Source of the DNA: Nematopogon swammerdamellus
Lineage: Eukaryota; Arthropoda; Insecta; Lepidoptera; Adelidae
Direction: 5' to 3'
DNA length: 64,000 nt
NCBI GenBank assembly: GCA_946902875.1
Contig: OX336336.1
Location: forward strand, 2,016,545 to 2,080,544
Shown: piece after piece, positions 30,966 to 40,962 of the stretch
Numbering within the stretch: the first letter of the stretch is position 1
How the letters are laid out: each line of letters begins with the position of its first letter
The notes under the pieces: generated by a model
Databases searched by the model: none
The model's input: only the letters and a program-made list of their open reading frames with translations
Told to the model about the DNA's origin: nothing
Program-made: the position numbers and the translations under genes

Positions 30966-31180
30966 TTAATAATACATACATACCATAATACCACACGTTG
31001 TATCACGACAATCGGAGTAAGCAGTGTAATCGGTGTTGTGCTGCAAGGACTCTTGTAAATTTCATCCCAACTAGGTGGCATGTCAGTGCTTCCCTTCGTT
31101 TCATGTCGGCTACACGAACTGGACGGAAAACACTACCTACCTATTTACATAGCCGTTTCGACCGACGTTTCGCATCCTCT
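30966..31180 (-). mobile_element. SINE B 3' part abutting SINE A body
   Basis: 30966-31065 is the family B end (CACACGTTGTATCACGACAA, TCGGTGTTGTGCTGCAAGGA). From 31066 it becomes a minus-strand family A body (AACTAGGTGGCATGTCAGTG, CATAGCCGTTTCGACCGACG). Confidence 0.7.
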
Positions 31181-31268
31181 ATATATTATTAAATTCCATA
31201 AACCTTTTTTCCTCATCCTGGAAATGCTTATTTTGATATGTAAAATGATTAGTTCGTTAACTTTTCAG

Positions 31269-31617
31269 CAGGAGGAAAACAATAACGTATCATCTGCCGC
31301 GTCCGGAAGCCAGCTCCAAGGCTCCTACTTCCACCAGGGCTCCAACCAGCAGCTCCACTCACCCAACCAGACCCACTCGCATCGGCTGCATCAGCTCCTT
31401 CGCAATACCTCCAGTAACATCAACGGAAATGGACGATATAACAATATCGCGTCCGCCAACCCGCTGTTGGCGGAGAAGTTGTCCGCATCTAGCGGCATAA
31501 AGCAAGAACCGGGCACCATAGAATACAACGGCTCCACAATGGGCTACGGCGGCACATCGCCGATGCAGCGAGTATCATCAGGGAAGGCGCTCGTGCATGA
31601 CAGCGGTGGAGGAAAAG
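31269..31617 (+). CDS. E74 (Eip74EF), third coding exon in window
   Basis: Acceptor TTTTCAG|CAGGAG, donor GAAAAG|GTGAGC, ending in phase 1. Encodes QEENNNVSSAASGSQLQGSY, a Gln/His/Ser/Asn-rich low-complexity stretch (HQGSNQQLHSPNQTHSHRLH), QLLRNTSSNINGNGRYNN, ASANPLLAEKLSASSG, a sumoylation-like IKQEP, and GGTSPMQRVSSGKALVHDSG. ANPLLAEKL matches ANPLLVEKL of Drosophila E74. The acceptor is a CAGCAG pair, so an isoform lacking one Gln is possible. The ETS domain is not here and should lie beyond the window. Confidence 0.85.
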
Positions 31618-32627
31618 GTGAGCTTTTACTATTTTTTATGATACATATTTTATAAAAACAACGATGGGAACGAGACCATTTTTTTAAGCGCCATCTATCT
31701 GTTAATGTTGTAAGCTTTTCCATAGCGCCACCTAGCGGTAAGTAGCTGCGAGCGATTCTCAAGTTGTTACGGCCTACGCTAATAGATGGCGCTGCGATTT
31801 AACCAACATTCATCAGCAACGTTAGATGTTAGTCAACGACTAAGTCAGTAGATGGCGCTGGGAATTAGTTCTCTATAAATTTATAGATGGCGCCAGGGGT
31901 TAGATTTTCCACCAGAGAAAACTTAGAGAGAGCCGATGCGATGGCGGCACGACAGTTTATCTCCTCGTTACTTCGGTCCACTTTCATTTTCCGGCCGGAG
32001 GAGGCGGCGGCGGATTTTCTTTTCACTGCGACTGCAATTATCTGCACGCTGCAGTGCGCACGAGACGAGTTAGAAAGGAAGAACAATTCCCAGCGAGCGA
32101 GCCGCGACGTCGACGCTAAGCTGATAGCGATCGCTGCAGCCGGTGCATTCCTGTTGCATGCAATACATACTCGCGACACTGTACGGCTAAATGTAGGTTG
32201 AATTTTATTCTGCCCCGCTCACTTGTTTAACTATGCATACCTACGGGTAGGTTAGATTTAATTACATAGGCTTTAAACTCGACTTCATTCTGTGTGTAAA
32301 TTATGAAGATATTGTAATTGAATAAAAGAAAAATACATTAAAAGGCCAATATTGAAACAGCGCGTTTATCTCAACACATTTTTTTTTACATTAAGAATAA
32401 ACATTTCTAACTGATAGCAAATATTTAGGGGAAAAATCACTATTTAGGGAGGAAGATGTCACCACATTTTAGCAAAATGCAAATATTATTAAATTTGAAC
32501 TATTTTAGGGTCCCGGCCTAGCCGCCTGTCGCAAGGTTGAGAAAAAAAACGGAAGCTTATAATACGGTCAATTCGTATGTCTGTCAGTCACTCGCAGATA
32601 TCTCGGGGTTGCGTTAAATTCGTAGGT
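31618..32627 (+). other. Start of a long E74 intron; GATGGCGC cluster and a CpG-rich block
   Basis: 31687-31893 has five AGATGGCGC-like words. 31920-32180 is CpG-rich and repeat-free by eye; it may be an alternative promoter or leader of another E74 isoform (inference). 32200-32627 is AT-rich with a small GGGTCCCG-type repeat scrap near 32509. Confidence 0.5.
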
Positions 32628-32861
32628 ATTTAAAAAGAAGAAAGTAAGTAAGCCCGCTACCGTACCTTTATTTCGGCGCGCGGAACCATTCGATTTGTAT
32701 GAGAGCCACATCTTAGCGTAACCGGAACTGAATTATATTCAGCCTATCCTGTGTTCCGTTTAAAAATGTGCTTGTTTCATCGAATTCGGATGATCGGTTT
32801 AAGAGTTATGGAGGAACATACATACATACAGAAAATATTTAAAAAAATCGTACCTTACAGA
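32628..32861 (-). mobile_element. Non-autonomous Helitron, family E, 3' end missing
   Basis: Plus-strand view: GAGCCACATCTTAGCGTAAC, GAATTCGGATGATCGGTTTA, ending CTTACAGA|TTTATTATTAG. The TC start is therefore at 32861 on the minus strand. Confidence 0.72.
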
Positions 32862-33353
32862 TTTATTATTAGTAAATTGAAATTGATGATGATGATGATA
32901 ATACCTAACAGCGTCGCTATCTACGAAACCCTCAATAAGAACCCAGCCCCACGGCTTTCCGCCTCCTCGATCCCCACAAGGAGCAAGTTTTCTGATATGA
33001 GCACTCGACCGACAGTGTACCCGCCGGCGGCCCCGCCCCGGGAGCAGAGCCGCTCGATCAAGACTCCACCGCCGCCACACCGCTCAATCTCTTGATAAAT
33101 GATGTATCGCATCTGGAGCACTCGTAGGCAAACCCTGCGAGTTTTAGCTTACACTTTTTTTAGGGATTCTTGGCACTGGTATATGAATAAGTATGGAATA
33201 AATCTTTATATATATTTACTCGAGATTCTAGAAACGGAAACATAATAAAGTATAGTTAAATTATGTCATATCATAATAGATGGCGCTGTCAGCCGCGGAG
33301 GCTAGATTCAAATTCGAATTCAAATGATCTAAAGTAATATTATAAAGAGGTGA

Positions 33354-33620
33354 ATGTCGTAAAAGGCGACTAAGGGATATGACTCCCTTCTTATATCACT
33401 AGGTGGTAGGGTTTAACCCGCCCGGGTTGGTACCACCGCACTGAATGAAAGGTCGGTCGAAACGGCTATGTAAATAGTTTGTGTTTTCCATCCAGTTCAG
33501 TGTAGCCGGCACGACCGAAGGGAAGCACTGACGTGGCACCAAGTTCACCCGGTGTTATGGGCTGACATCACGGGTGTTGTAGGTGATGTAGCCAACCGTG
33601 TCAGTTTCCATAAAAAAAAA
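33354..33620 (+). mobile_element. Chimeric SINE B-head/A-body
   Basis: GTCGTAAAAGGCGACTAAGG (B head) joins at GGATATGACTCCCTTCTT to the A body (ATCACTAGGTGGTAGGGTTT, GTACCACCGCACTGAATGAA, GACCGAAGGGAAGCACTGAC, GTTATGGGCTGACATCACGG), ending TTTCCATAAAAAAAAA. The 5' end is truncated inside the B head. Confidence 0.82.
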
Positions 33621-33629
33621 GGTAAAGTT

Positions 33630-33758
33630 TGTAAGTTTGGATGTAGGAAGTAATCTCCGAAAATACTCATCCGATTTAAAAATTAGTTTGACCAATATTT
33701 AGAATGGACCTTCAGGATGGACATGGGCTTTGCGAGCGAAGCCGCGGGCGAAAGCTAG
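33630..33758 (+). mobile_element. Helitron-like 3' fragment
   Basis: GATGTAGGAAGTAATCTCCG through TGCGAGCGAAGCCGCGGGCG, AAAGCTAG|T. Only the terminal signature and short body are present. Confidence 0.6.
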
Positions 33759-33789
33759 TTTATTGATAAAAATAAACACAAATAAGGTT

Positions 33790-34120
33790 ATAAAATTTAG
33801 AGACTAAAGCAGACAGAGACTATGCATGTTCCTCCATAACTCTTAAACCGATCATCCGAATTCAACGAAACTCAGTACAAGCACATTGCACGTGAATTGC
33901 ACATTGCACATTGCATTGCAACAACTGCACGTGACACAGGATAGACTGAATAAAATTCAGTTCCGGTTACGCTGAGATGTGGCTCTCATACAAACCGAAT
34001 TGTTCCGCGTGCCGAAATAAACGTAACGTAGGAACGCAGCTCGGCCTTCTTTCTTACTTACGTCCTTTATTTTTTCTTAAATACGATTTTTTTGCGAGCG
34101 AAGCCGCGGGCATAAGCTAT
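33790..34120 (+). mobile_element. Non-autonomous Helitron, family E, 5' end missing
   Basis: GTTCCTCCATAACTCTTAAA, GTTCCGGTTACGCTGAGATG, GTTCCGCGTGCCGAAATAAA, end GCGAGCGAAGCCGCGGGC..AGCTA|T. A short tandem of GCACATTGCA lies inside (33880-33920). Confidence 0.72.
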
Positions 34121-34129
34121 ATATTATAT

Positions 34130-35679
34130 ACTTATCCTAATAAATTAAGCGGAAAATCTGTAACGGCGCGCCTCCTCGCCGACCGTCGATTCTAGGTAAA
34201 CGCAGGACATGCAGTTTGCTTGTCGCATTGCCTGTTGTATTTGCGAATCACGAGCGATGACGTCACGGAAGCTGCCGGGTCAAGGCTCTGCGGACCGGCT
34301 CGAGAGGAAAATTGAGCTTAATTCGCATCGCGTGGAGCGCCGCGGTGCAGCGCCCGAGCCGCGCCAGTGCAGCCGCCGCCGCGCCGCTCTCCTAAGTTGG
34401 CTAAAATGCAATTGCAAATTAGGTAACATTGTATGTGACCGATTTTAGGCCACATTTGGACCTCCCCCCCTGTGACCATGTGCGGTATCTTGACTGCCCC
34501 CCCCCCCCCCCCCAGTTTTCACGAGCTATTTAAAAAAATCGCTGTTTTTTTCAATAGATTTATGTGGAATATAACGGTTAATATATTACGGTTGTACTAT
34601 TGACTTAGCCTACAACGAATGTGTATTTTAATATTATTTAAATGGTTGTATTTTTGAATGCGACCAGGCGGACACTTTTTCATGTAACTGAACAGTGCCT
34701 GTCGATTTCTTGGGGAATATTAGAGAGAATGAAACAAAATGAATATTGAAATGTTATTTTGAATGAGTGTTTATTTTGGTAATTATATGAACATATGAAG
34801 TGTGTGCACTAATACAAACATATAATGAACTGAAAAAAAACCACGTGACGGGGTGAATACCTTCCTTTTTAGATCGTCGTCAAGAACCTAACATTAACCG
34901 TAAGAGCACCCGTGTCATAGACAAAATTATAGGCTCTATACTCTTCGGTACGAATTTGAAAAAAAATCTACATATCCAGGCTTTCCATTCAAAATCTACT
35001 GATAAGACTGGCATTTTAATTTAACGGGATCGGATGGGACCGGGCCCCAAACACGGTACTGTTTTTTTCTATTACCTAACTCTCATAAAAATTTAATGAA
35101 GCTCTATACTAACAGTACAAACGCCATAGTAAAAATTCAACTAAGAAGAAATTGCACCGAATTATACGTTCGAAATTTGAAAAACCCAAGTAGTAGCTTT
35201 ACCCATTTCTATGGCTTTACCACAGATCACGCTCTCACACCCATCTCGGCGCGTTCTAAAACACAGGAAGTGCAGCACAGGAGGTGACGTGACACGGCGG
35301 CGGAGCGGCGCGTCAAAACCACTCCGCAACGCGGTGCGACGCACGAGACGCGTTCTTACCGGGCCGGCCATGACCGACTTGACGGCTCCGAGTAGTTTTC
35401 CACTCCTGGCTCGCGGTCGAATCGAACGCACTCGATTACGTCATGTGATAACTGCCAGTTCTGTGAACTTTCAAATTTGGAACGCCCCGAAAGTGCACTT
35501 TTACCACAGAGCATCAAATACCTACCGCGCGCGCATTTCATGCTCTGTGACTTTTACGAACTCGTTGTTGATTTTGTTTTATTTTTGTGTAAGAACCGCG
35601 AGATGTTTTTTTTACTTATCCTGAAATAGCTGGCTACGTCATATGTGATGTGAGCCAATTACGGTGCAGTCCTGATTCA
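34130..35679 (+). other. E74 intron DNA: CpG-rich blocks, poly-C, no gene
   Basis: 34205-34400 is CpG-rich with a perfect CRE palindrome TGACGTCA at 34258-34265. 34497-34513 is 17 C. 35260-35480 is again CpG-rich. 34515-35095 is AT-rich. These blocks could be regulatory; no exon with splice sites matched E74. Confidence 0.4.
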
Positions 35680-35835
35680 TTACACTTCGGTGCCATGCCA
35701 GTATGCCCCTTTGGTGGCAGTGTTCCGCCTTGTAATGCGTGGCTAAAGAGGCTTTTCGTACTCCTGAAGACCCCCCTGATTGTACTTATAAGGAAATAGA
35801 TGTGAAATACATAAATGCTTTTTCGATTGGATCAT
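35680..35835 (-). mobile_element. LINE C-terminal fragment (CR1-like)
   Basis: Minus-strand reading contains HLFPYKYNQGGLQEY and the TGCCACCAAAGGGGCATACT..GGCATGGC 3' UTR-like part; compare 24640-24845. Confidence 0.45.
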
Positions 35836-36269
35836 GGGAAAACCGTGGTATTGAATGTTGGCGTTAATTTATGAAAACCAGCGTGGGTAGCCGTGCCGAC
35901 GAGGGCCCAATGGTGTAGTCGACAGAGCCAAATTCATCTCTCCTCGATAAATCGCTCAGTGAGATGCCATGCCAGCAGATTTGCGTACTGTCACTGGGCT
36001 GCCTAGCCTGTTAATACGACGTTAGTTTGAAGAGCCACATAGTTTAAAGTTTAAAGGATTCGGGAAGCACAGTCGCCGGAAGACAGTTCCACACCCTGGC
36101 GGTGCGAAATAGGAACGATTTTGCGAAACAATGGGTCCTCAAGAGTCCTCTCTGCGACGAGTGTAGCGGAGATAGGACGGATGCAGTCAATAACGTACGC
36201 TAGCTTAGCTCCTCAAAACAGCAGCGCGCGTCACTGTTTGCCTATCTTCCATCTAGGCCACATAATAAC
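35836..36269. other. Intron DNA, probable decayed LINE
   Basis: 36050-36180 (GGAAGCACAGTCGCCGGAAG and on) may be more of a decayed LINE. Nothing else was recognised. Confidence 0.3.
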
Positions 36270-36565
36270 CTGAAATTTTGCACATTCCGAAGCGAATGCA
36301 ACTCCGTAGGGATGCCGGCTCCCTAAGTGTGTTCTATCGCTTATTTCATGTGGAGTGCTCGGAGGAGCTGTTTAACGCGGTCCCGCCGTTCCATTTCCAC
36401 CTCCGCACCACGCGCACTGGGCAGGGATTGCATCCCTACACGCTGGACTTACCGCCGCCGGATGCGTACCAATCGATTCTGCAGATCTTTCCTCTACAGA
36501 ACCGGTGAACTCTGGAACGCTCTCACTGCTCATATATTTGCCCCCAAGTACAGTATCGGGTCGGG
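36270..36565 (+). mobile_element. LINE reverse transcriptase C-terminus, frameshifted
   Basis: Reads QLRRDAGSLSVFYRLFHVEC, SEELFNAVPPFHFHLRTTR, then shifts frame near 36500 to YRTGELWNALTAHIFAP. This is the conserved C-terminal region of CR1/jockey-group LINE polyproteins. Everything upstream is missing. Confidence 0.75.
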
Positions 36566-36574
36566 TCCTTTCAA

Positions 36575-36950
36575 TAAAAACCGGCCAAGTGCGAGTCGAA
36601 CTCGCGCAACGAGAGTTCCGTATCGCCATGTCATGGCTAGCGCCACTCACTGTTATGAAATGCTTCGTATTAGTTAAATGTCATGATTAGTTAAAATGCT
36701 TCATAATGTATTCGCTAGATGGCGCCCGCACGGCGCACTATGGGAACCTCCGTGAATTTTTTACTTTTTCTAATTTTTATTATTTTATGTTATATCGGCC
36801 AAAATAACACATGTTCTGTGAAAATTTCAACGGGCTACCTATTACGGTTCAAGAGATACAGCCTTCGGACAGACAGCCGGACGGACGAACAGACATACGG
36901 CGTAGGCTTAGTAATAGGGTCCCGTACCGGATACGGAACGAACCCTAAAA
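36575..36950 (+). repeat. Family C repeat, near full length
   Basis: AACCGGCCAAGTGCGAGTCG, GTATCGCCATGTCATGGCTA, AGATGGCGCCCGC, TATCGGCCAAAATAACACAT, GGGCTACCTATTACGGTTCA, GACAGACAGCCGGACGG, GCGTAGGCTTAGTAATAGGG, GGATACGGAACGAACCCTAA. It shows the uninterrupted CTATTACGG site. Confidence 0.8.
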
Positions 36951-37231
36951 AGGAAATAGGCACGCGAACAAAATTCGTTTACGGTAATTCTAATGCATAA
37001 ATTATGTGACTAATTTGTCCATTAATAAGGTTAAGAGGTTAAGGGTGTCATTGACGCTGAAATGGGCGCGTAACATATGGTTTCGTGGAAGGCATTAAAA
37101 CGAAGGTTGCGGTTTATGGAAGCCCATGTTTGGTGGTTTCCTTGCCAGTGTAATAATTTAGCTACTTACGCATGTCGGTATTCCGAGATTGACTAGATGC
37201 CTGCCAGCCAGCCATTTCTTTGAAGTATATA
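36951..37231. other. Intron DNA, unassigned
   Basis: No recognised repeat or exon. Confidence 0.35.
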
Positions 37232-38142
37232 CAGGGTGTTGTAACAAACTAATTGATTTATTTAGTGTAAAAGGATCTAATGTTCCGCACAAACGTGGGA
37301 ATGAAAGGCGCGCGGTGAGTGAGCGAGCAGGGACGAGTGCGCGGAGGCTTATTTGGAAAATATACCTCTACCCAGCGCTCGTGACGTCACTGGCCGCGCT
37401 AGCATCGGGTATATTTTCAAACACAGAAATTGATAATTAAGCCCTTTAAAATGTACCTTCACCCAACATTTATGACGTCACTGATGGCGCTGGCGTCGGG
37501 TATACTTTCAAATGCAGGACTTCGCGCGCAGGCACTTTAAAATATACCCGACATGCGCCGCCTCAACATTAGGTTAGGGTTAATATATAGAAGATGCGTC
37601 GCTGCGTCGCGTAGCGACGCATCTTCTTTATATTAACCCTGGTTATTTTTTTTTTTAAACCACCAAAACATCACTCATACCACTTTCTTTCCTTCATACG
37701 GAATATTAATAACAGCATCATCGTGTTGGGATCGGGTATACATTAAAGGAAGCCAAACGGAGTTTCGTTACTTGAAAGTATACCCGAGAAAAGTGCTGCG
37801 CTCGGGTATATTTTCAAGTGACAAACTTGTTATGCTACTCCTTGAATGTATACCCGAGCTCAGCACTATGGAGCGCTGGGTAAAGGTATATTTTCCAAAT
37901 AAGCTGCGCGGAGAGAGGAGATGCGCGGCGGAGGCACGGCGTGAGTTTTTCGATCCCGACCGTTCCCGCGCCAGCACCCTCCCCCCGCGTGCGTCAAATT
38001 ACACTAGACGAAAACATAAATTTCAAAAATTAATGTCTCCAGAACTAGACACTTTAAAGAAAAACTTTATTTTCTTTTCTGTCTCGAAAAAACACGAGGA
38101 TTGCGCTGGCGCAATTAATGTACTGGCCGTTACAACACCCTG
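37232..38142. mobile_element. DNA transposon remnant with CAGGGTGTTGTAAC ends
   Basis: 911 bp between TA dinucleotides. The terminal inverted repeats match for 14 bases: CAGGGTGTTGTAAC at the left and its complement GTTACAACACCCTG at the right. Inside, TCGGGTATA or its complement occurs seven times in both directions (37405 to 37848), two TGACGTCA palindromes lie at 37382 and 37473, and a hairpin lies at 37577-37640. No transposase was seen. The TA flanks and ends suggest a Tc1/mariner-type non-autonomous element. Confidence 0.65.
37577..37640. repeat. Long hairpin inside the 37232-38142 element
   Basis: GGGTTAATATATAGAAGATG..CGTCGCT pairs with AGCGACG..CATCTTCTTTATATTAACCC (about 27 bp, one or two mismatches, 9-base loop). 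A related shorter hairpin is at 9925-9977. Confidence 0.75.
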
Positions 38143-38470
38143 TATACACAATATGGAACAGTCTTCCGGTGAGTGTGTTCCCTTCCCTACCACCTTATAA
38201 CCTCGGGATCTTCAAAAGGTGTTTCAATAAATTAGACGACGACCTTTTTGTCCGCCTTATAGCCGGCATGGCGCTTCAATGAGGAGTGGTGTTATTGGCT
38301 GTGCCTGATTTTCCATTTAATTTTTGGGCACAGCCGGCTGTCTATGTGTGTAAGTAATGAAGTTATTACATTGTACTATTGTAGAACAAACCTTAAATTC
38401 TTTTCCTATCCTTACTGAAGTAAATACATTTATATTGCATTACTTAACTCCCCTCTTCTCTCTCTCTCTT
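38143..38470 (+). mobile_element. LINE C-terminus and 3' UTR
   Basis: Frame from 38151: IWNSLPVSVFPSLPPYNLGI, FKRCFNKLDDDLFVRLIAG, stop after MALQ (about 38281). It is followed by a 3' UTR (GGGCACAGCCGGCTGTC). Typical C-terminal end of a non-LTR element; the remainder is absent. Confidence 0.68.
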
Positions 38471-38639
38471 GTCATTCAGTTGATGGTGTTGAACAACAGT
38501 ACCACTGATTTAAGTACATAATAATATGTAAGTCTATTATATACATATATTAAAGTATATTATGTAGTGTAGTATTCGTTTGTAGTTTATCATATTGCTT
38601 TTCTTCTTAATATATTGCCACAAACTATTCATGTTCGCC

Positions 38640-38762
38640 TGCATATACTTCTCCCACATCCCAAAGGTTGGTTAGAATAGAATGCCTCACGGCATTAAGC
38701 TCACCTATTGTCCCTATTTTGTATAAATTGGTGTTCAATAAAGAATATATACATATTAGTGT
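38640..38762 (+). mobile_element. LINE 3' tail fragment
   Basis: TTCTCCCACATCCCAAAGGT, TGCCTCACGGCATTAAGCTC, then TTCAATAAAGAATATA. It is related to the minus-strand fragments at 12416 and 43802. Confidence 0.55.
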
Positions 38763-38787
38763 AGTAAATGAGTGCTCAAATAAGGGG

Positions 38788-39258
38788 TCTAGCCGGAAAG
38801 CTCGAAAGCAGAAAGTTTGACTTCGGAACTTTGTTCTGACTAGTTAGGAGGTAAACATACTAAAAGTCCCCACCACTGGGGGGTGCGCCCTAGGGTGGGG
38901 AACACAAAGAAGGTCCCATTTTTCAGTTTTTCGCATATATCTCGAAAACGGTGCATGATAGGAAAAACTATTCAATTACTGAATAAGAGGTGATAAAATT
39001 CTCTACAACTTTGATTTATACACTTTTTACCAATTCTTAATCGTTTATTCCGTAATTGAACAGTTTTTCGTATGATGCATCGTTTTCAAGATATAAGCGA
39101 AAAACTGAAAAATGGGACCTTCTTTGTGCTCCCCCCCCCCCCCCCCCCCCCCCTAGGGCGCACCCCCCAGTGGTGGGGACTTTTAGTATGTTTACCTCCT
39201 AACTAGTCAGAACAAGGTTCCGAAGTCAAACTTTCTGCTTTCAAGCTTCCCGGCTAGA
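38788..39258. mobile_element. Palindromic MITE with 23-base C run
   Basis: The ends TCTAGCCGGAAAGCTCGAAA and their complement at 39239-39258 start inverted arms of more than 110 bp (AAAGTTTGACTTCGGAAC, GTCCCCACCACTGGGGGGTG, GGTCCCATTTTTCAGTTTTT). The arms continue imperfectly towards the centre. 39131-39153 is a pure C tract matching CCCTAGGGTGGGG on the other arm. No coding. Confidence 0.78.
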
Positions 39259-39644
39259 ATCATTCGTTTCCTGGCCTAATATACAAATTCATAAACCTCT
39301 TAGAAAATAGCCAAAATAAGAAGTGGCAACATTTTACTTGATATTTTATAGATAGGTACTTGTCGTATTTTTTTTATTATGTATGCTGCGATAATATCTC
39401 CGTGTGACAGGTGCGTGAATTTTAATGCGTAATCTTTTTAGCATACGCCACCCGCTCCCTACAAGTACTTGCTGAAAACTCTTTACATTATTACCCTGAG
39501 TTTTCGATATAAGTATTACGGTGTTATATTTTGTGTGGCACCCCCTTTTGCCAACATTTTGACATTCGAAATTAATTTTCAGTTTCACACGCAGAATCAG
39601 TATTCGGTGAAAAAATAAATTAATAAATAAACACTAATAATAAA

Positions 39645-39687
39645 TCTGTAAGGGATGTTTATGGAGTAAGTTACTTTGTTTTATGAA
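39645..39687 (+). mobile_element. Helitron family E, 5' fragment
   Basis: AATAAA|TCTGTAAGGGATG, TATGGAGTAAGTTACTTTGT; cut off by the next SINE. Confidence 0.6.
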
Positions 39688-40216
39688 AAGCCCCACTGCA
39701 TTTCTCCCCGTGTATGTCGTAAAAGGCGACTAAGGGATATGACCCCCTTCTTGTATTACTAGGTGGTAGGTTTAACCTGCCCGGGTTGGTACCACCGCAC
39801 TGAATGAAAGGTTGGTTGAAACGGCTATTTAAATACATAGTTTGTGTTTTCCGTCTAGTTCAGTGTAGCCGGCACGACCGTAGGGGAGCACTGACGTGGC
39901 ACCAAGTTCACCCGGTGTTATGGGCTGACATCACGGATGTTGTAGGCGATGTAGCCAACAGTGTCAGTTTACATTAAAAAAAAATACCGTGCTAAAGGGC
40001 GACAGGTTAGCCACCTCTCACCTTGGAACGGTCCTTCCACCATGTCATGCTCATGCAACAGGTGGGTCTTCGTGCCTTACTTGCTGCTTGATAGTTATAT
40101 TGTCCGAATACTTTCCTAAACGTGTCGTGGTCGATGTTGTGCTGTAATTTATAAGAGTACCTGCAGCACAACTCCGATTACTCTGCTTACCCTGATTTTC
40201 GGGATACAGCGTGTGG
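39688..40216 (+). mobile_element. SINE B with a SINE A body lodged inside it
   Basis: 39688-39740 is B head (CCCCACTGCATTTCTCCCCG, GTCGTAAAAGGCGACTAAGG). 39741-39984 is A body with tail (ATTACTAGGTGGTAGG, GTTATGGGCTGACATCACGG, A run). 39985-40216 returns to B (CCGTGCTAAAGGGCGACAGG, CTACTCTGCTTACCC-type end, GGGATACAGCGTGTGG). Read as an A body inserted into B, or as a B/A chimera next to a truncated B. Confidence 0.7.
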
Positions 40217-40311
40217 TAAATTTCTATGTTTTGTTACAAGGACACGTTGACCAATAGAGGAAAGTTTGAAAATATTTTATGCTTGTAATACCTGGTCGTA
40301 CTTTTTTTTTT

Positions 40312-40670
40312 TGGAAACTGAGTTTGGCTACGTCACCTTCAACATCCGTGATGTCAGCCCATAACACCGGGTGAACTAGGTGCCATGCCAGTGCTTTCCT
40401 TCATTTCATGTCGGCTACGCTGAACTGGACGGAAAACACGAACTATTTCATAGCCGTTTCGACCGACGACGCTTCACTCAGTGCGGTGGTACCAACCCGG
40501 CCGGGATAAACCCTACCACCTAGTATAAGGTAAGAAGGGAAGGGACCTACAGTTCAACGTGGAATCCGAACCACGGTCAGCCTCCAACGGTCGAGCGGTC
40601 ACCCATCCAAGTACTGACCGCGCTCAGCGTTGCTTAAAAACAGTCGACCGACCGCACCACTGAGCTACTT
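40312..40670 (-). mobile_element. SINE family A, full length
   Basis: Plus-strand view: T run, TCAGCCCATAACACCGGGTG, CCAACCCGGCCGGGATAAAC, ACGTGGAATCCGAACCACGG, GCGGTCACCCATCCAAGTAC, TGACCGCGCTCAGCGTTGCT, CACCACTGAGCTACT. It carries the clearest 5S-like segment together with the tRNA-like box A. Confidence 0.85.
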
Positions 40671-40962
40671 TCAAACTTTGCTCGTTCGCGGTCGATGCAC
40701 CTCCCTCCCCCTCCATTAGAGTTGGAGGAGTTTCCTTTCTGATTAATATTAAACGATAATATTATGATACATTGTTTGCTTCAAATTATAAATTGGTGGG
40801 AATATAAATTATTATGCCAGCAATTCAATAAGTTGATATTATTTCGAGTAGCAGTGCTTAGCATTAGCCAAGCTCTAGCTTAGTTAGAGCGAGTAGCAAG
40901 AACTTTCTTACTGAAATCCAAATAATTTGAACACAATTTAATATATCTTTGTCGGAAACCTA

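Noticed and set aside
31887..32201. 104-codon frames on both strands in the CpG-rich block
   Set aside because: No splice sites, domain or E74 similarity; both strands are open only because of the composition.
33354..33620. CRISPR-like spaced repeats and other repeat clusters
   Set aside because: Dispersed SINE copies and minisatellites account for all repeats; none has regular unique spacers, and the DNA is eukaryotic.
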